A DNA stretch of 23,970 nt. Source: Bacteroidota bacterium. Its GTDB lineage: Bacteria; Bacteroidota; Bacteroidia; Chitinophagales; Chitinophagaceae. The notes under the pieces were generated by a model. That model saw nothing but the letters and a program-made list of their open reading frames with translations. It did not search any database and was not told the origin of the DNA. Location of the stretch: positions 1 through 23,970 of the forward strand of contig JAEZRB010000270.1 of NCBI GenBank assembly GCA_023412975.1. The letters are read 5' to 3'. The stretch's first letter is position 1. Every line of letters begins with the position of its first letter. Below are positions 22,398 to 23,970 of the stretch, piece by piece. The position numbers and the translations under genes are program-made.

Positions 22398-23817
22398 AAT
22401 CAATCGATTCAACCTTTACAGATAGATGACCGCTGCAATTGCTGCGAATCACCAGCGAATGATTGAGCGGGTAAATTCCGATAAGATCGATCTCATCAAT
22501 CAGGCCGGCGCTGCTTATACCTGGTATCCATTCCTGGTTGAGCTGCTCATTGATACGTACTTTGGCGGTATCGATATATTCGTTCAAATCAAAACGGGTA
22601 TTGCGGCTGATCTCGTTGATGATTCGACGACTAAATAGCCATTCAGATGTTTTAAGCAAAGCGTCTTTGGATTTTATGTCGAAGTCTATATCCTTTATCT
22701 CCAGTATCCGCGTTTCCTTTGTATAAACCGGTTTACCCGTCAGGTAAAACACACCATTGTCGGTACCCGAAAAATTTACTTTAATAATTAGCTTTTCATT
22801 TCCCGTGCCATACAACTGGCAATCCCTGATGATAAATTTCTTTTTAACCGGGCCTTTGTTAAAATCAAATTCCTTATTCGCCACATGCCTGTTGACAATA
22901 TTGCTAAGTGAATCATAATTGAGTAAGGCATCGAGAAAAATCGAAAACCCTTCTCGACGACCTATATTACCAATAGACGGTATAGCCGATGTCTGTGCAA
23001 CAGGTTTTTCAAAACCGATCACCGGTCTCGCCGATAAACCCAGGTACACATACAGCGAATCATCTTTTGCATACAGGTTGTTGATCTTAATTCGTTGGGG
23101 GTTCACCTGCAACCAACCCATGTCATAAATATTGTATGGCTGGTTTAGATAGTTCCATAACTGTTGAAACCTGGGTTTGAGGTCGATAAGGCCATAATTT
23201 TTTTCGAGTTCCGCTTTTGCAAAATCCAGTTCGGTTTTTAATCCATTTAGCACCTGTCCCGTGATATCCTGGCCCCAGAAACATACCTCGCATTTGTCGA
23301 GCGCCTCTGGCTCGTTTCTTTTAATGGTCATTCTCACCTTATAGTCGGGAAGAATGGCCATCGAATTGCTGAAAGAAACATTCACCCTTCGCTCCGGCTC
23401 GTCGTATCCGCAACGGCAGGGTGCTGTCCAGGGGGTGACCGCCGCACTTGCCACGCATGCCCTTGTGGAGCCAATGATCTTATAGTAGCCCGTAAATCCG
23501 AGATTAAGCGACAATCCCGATGCACTCATCTGCAGCGGACTTCTGCGGAAACTGTATTTGTACCTGGTTTCACAACCGTTTTGTACCCAGCCATCGGGAT
23601 ACCCCGGAGAAGTAAATAATGTATCCACCTGGCTCTCTGCCATGGTGTAAACCGGCTTCAGGTTGATCTGTATCGGGATATTTATCTCAGAGTCGGGGAG
23701 AGAGTCCATTTTGAAAGGGGTATCGGCCAGGAGGGGTCGCTCGGGGTTAATCTTGTGCGAACAGGATACCATAAACAAAAGCACGAGAAAGCATATAACA
23801 TTGCCACCCTTTTTCAT
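22387..23817 (-). CDS. DUF4403-like lipoprotein
   Basis: The 476-aa product starts at ATG 23817, which puts a lipoprotein signal peptide at the front: MKKGGNVICFLVLLFMVSC, with the modified cysteine at C19. A more upstream ATG adds 27 residues that spoil the signal. The mature protein is a long, beta-rich sequence with repeated hydrophobic/polar alternation, for example INIPIQINLKPVYTMAESQVD near the start, KINNLYAKDDSLYVYLGLSARPVIGF in the middle and LSVKVESIDFSL at the end. Overall length, lipobox and pattern agree with DUF4403-type lipid-binding-like outer-envelope proteins, but the family call rests on recognition of this general pattern. Function is unknown. It converges with and overlaps the GtrA gene tail. 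Confidence 0.72.
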   Translation of the reverse strand: MKKGGNVICFLVLLFMVSCSHKINPERPLLADTPFKMDSLPDSEINIPIQINLKPVYTMAESQVDTLFTSPGYPDGWVQNGCETRYKYSFRRSPLQMSASGLSLNLGFTGYYKIIGSTRACVASAAVTPWTAPCRCGYDEPERRVNVSFSNSMAILPDYKVRMTIKRNEPEALDKCEVCFWGQDITGQVLNGLKTELDFAKAELEKNYGLIDLKPRFQQLWNYLNQPYNIYDMGWLQVNPQRIKINNLYAKDDSLYVYLGLSARPVIGFEKPVAQTSAIPSIGNIGRREGFSIFLDALLNYDSLSNIVNRHVANKEFDFNKGPVKKKFIIRDCQLYGTGNEKLIIKVNFSGTDNGVFYLTGKPVYTKETRILEIKDIDFDIKSKDALLKTSEWLFSRRIINEISRNTRFDLNEYIDTAKVRINEQLNQEWIPGISSAGLIDEIDLIGIYPLNHSLVIRSNCSGHLSVKVESIDFSL

Positions 23818-23884
23818 AGATATTAGTTGATACGGTAAAAATAAGTAAAGAAGTTCGATGACCCTATACCTGCCAGAATGCCTG

Positions 23885-23970
23885 TTAGATGCTCGCAATC
23901 ACGTAGTAAAGCATCATAAAACAGATTACCAGTTTCAGGAACGATCCCAGCATAAAGCCAACAAACGAAC
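23885..23970 (-). CDS. C-terminal end of a small membrane protein (cut by window edge)
   Basis: On the minus strand a frame enters from the right edge and ends at TAA (23887-23885). It encodes 27 residues including FVGFMLGSFLKLVICFMMLY, a hydrophobic segment typical of a final membrane span. The other two frames either stop early or are less hydrophobic. It lies 67 bases upstream of the DUF4403-like gene on the same strand and may share its transcript. The family is not recognised; being a real gene end is plausible rather than certain. Confidence 0.42.
   Translation of the reverse strand, partial: SFVGFMLGSFLKLVICFMMLYYVIASI

Noticed and set aside
1..23970. Search by eye for CRISPR arrays, tRNAs, rRNA or phage genes
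   Set aside because: No regularly spaced direct repeats, cloverleaf-like sequences, rRNA segments or phage-type proteins were seen.

Overview
The window reads as chromosomal DNA of a Bacteroidota bacterium, most likely of the Chitinophagaceae type. This rests on a GLPGLI-family protein beside a CarboxypepD_reg/TonB-type barrel protein, a FucP-like sugar transporter, many start sites without a clear Shine-Dalgarno sequence, and several TAnnTTTG-like -7 elements close to start codons. The taxon is inferred from gene content; no rRNA is present.

Layout. 1-2430: the 5' end of a response regulator (-), a secreted hypothetical protein (+), lipoyl synthase lipA (+) and a 53-residue membrane peptide (+). 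2598-5301: a leftward pair, FucP/GluP-like sugar permease followed by a ROK glucokinase-like kinase. 5435-11814: rightward glgA, glgC, an SLC45/GPH-type disaccharide permease and a secreted cyclomaltodextrinase-like GH13 enzyme. 11838-12151: a gene-free, MITE-like element. 12166-15716: leftward TonB-dependent-receptor-like barrel protein plus GLPGLI protein. 15895-19076: rightward glgB and an exported TPR protein. 19077-19465: a non-genic interval holding two similar mini-ORFs, each ending at the foot of a terminator-like hairpin, in front of a GreA/Rnk-like protein gene. 19940-23970: argS (-), a GtrA-family membrane protein (+), a DUF4403-like lipoprotein (-) and the 3' end of a small membrane protein gene (-).

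How the genes fit together. Most of 2.6-18 kb is an alpha-glucan module: outer-envelope hydrolysis of maltodextrins, uptake of the resulting disaccharides and monosaccharides, phosphorylation of glucose, then ADP-glucose synthesis (GlgC), chain elongation (GlgA) and branching (GlgB). Phosphoglucomutase and glycogen phosphorylase are not in the window.

The most unusual signal is at 19132-19416. Two tandem mini-ORFs (20 and 28 codons) share an M-x-Q-x-V-Q start and an R-[LM]-Y-x-x-S-x-[YF]-K-x-F-x-x-stop end. Both stop codons abut the left arm of a C-rich/G-rich hairpin followed by a T-rich stretch. This looks like a duplicated translation-coupled attenuator or arrest-peptide leader upstream of an RNA-polymerase-binding factor. 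I do not recognise it as a named leader class.
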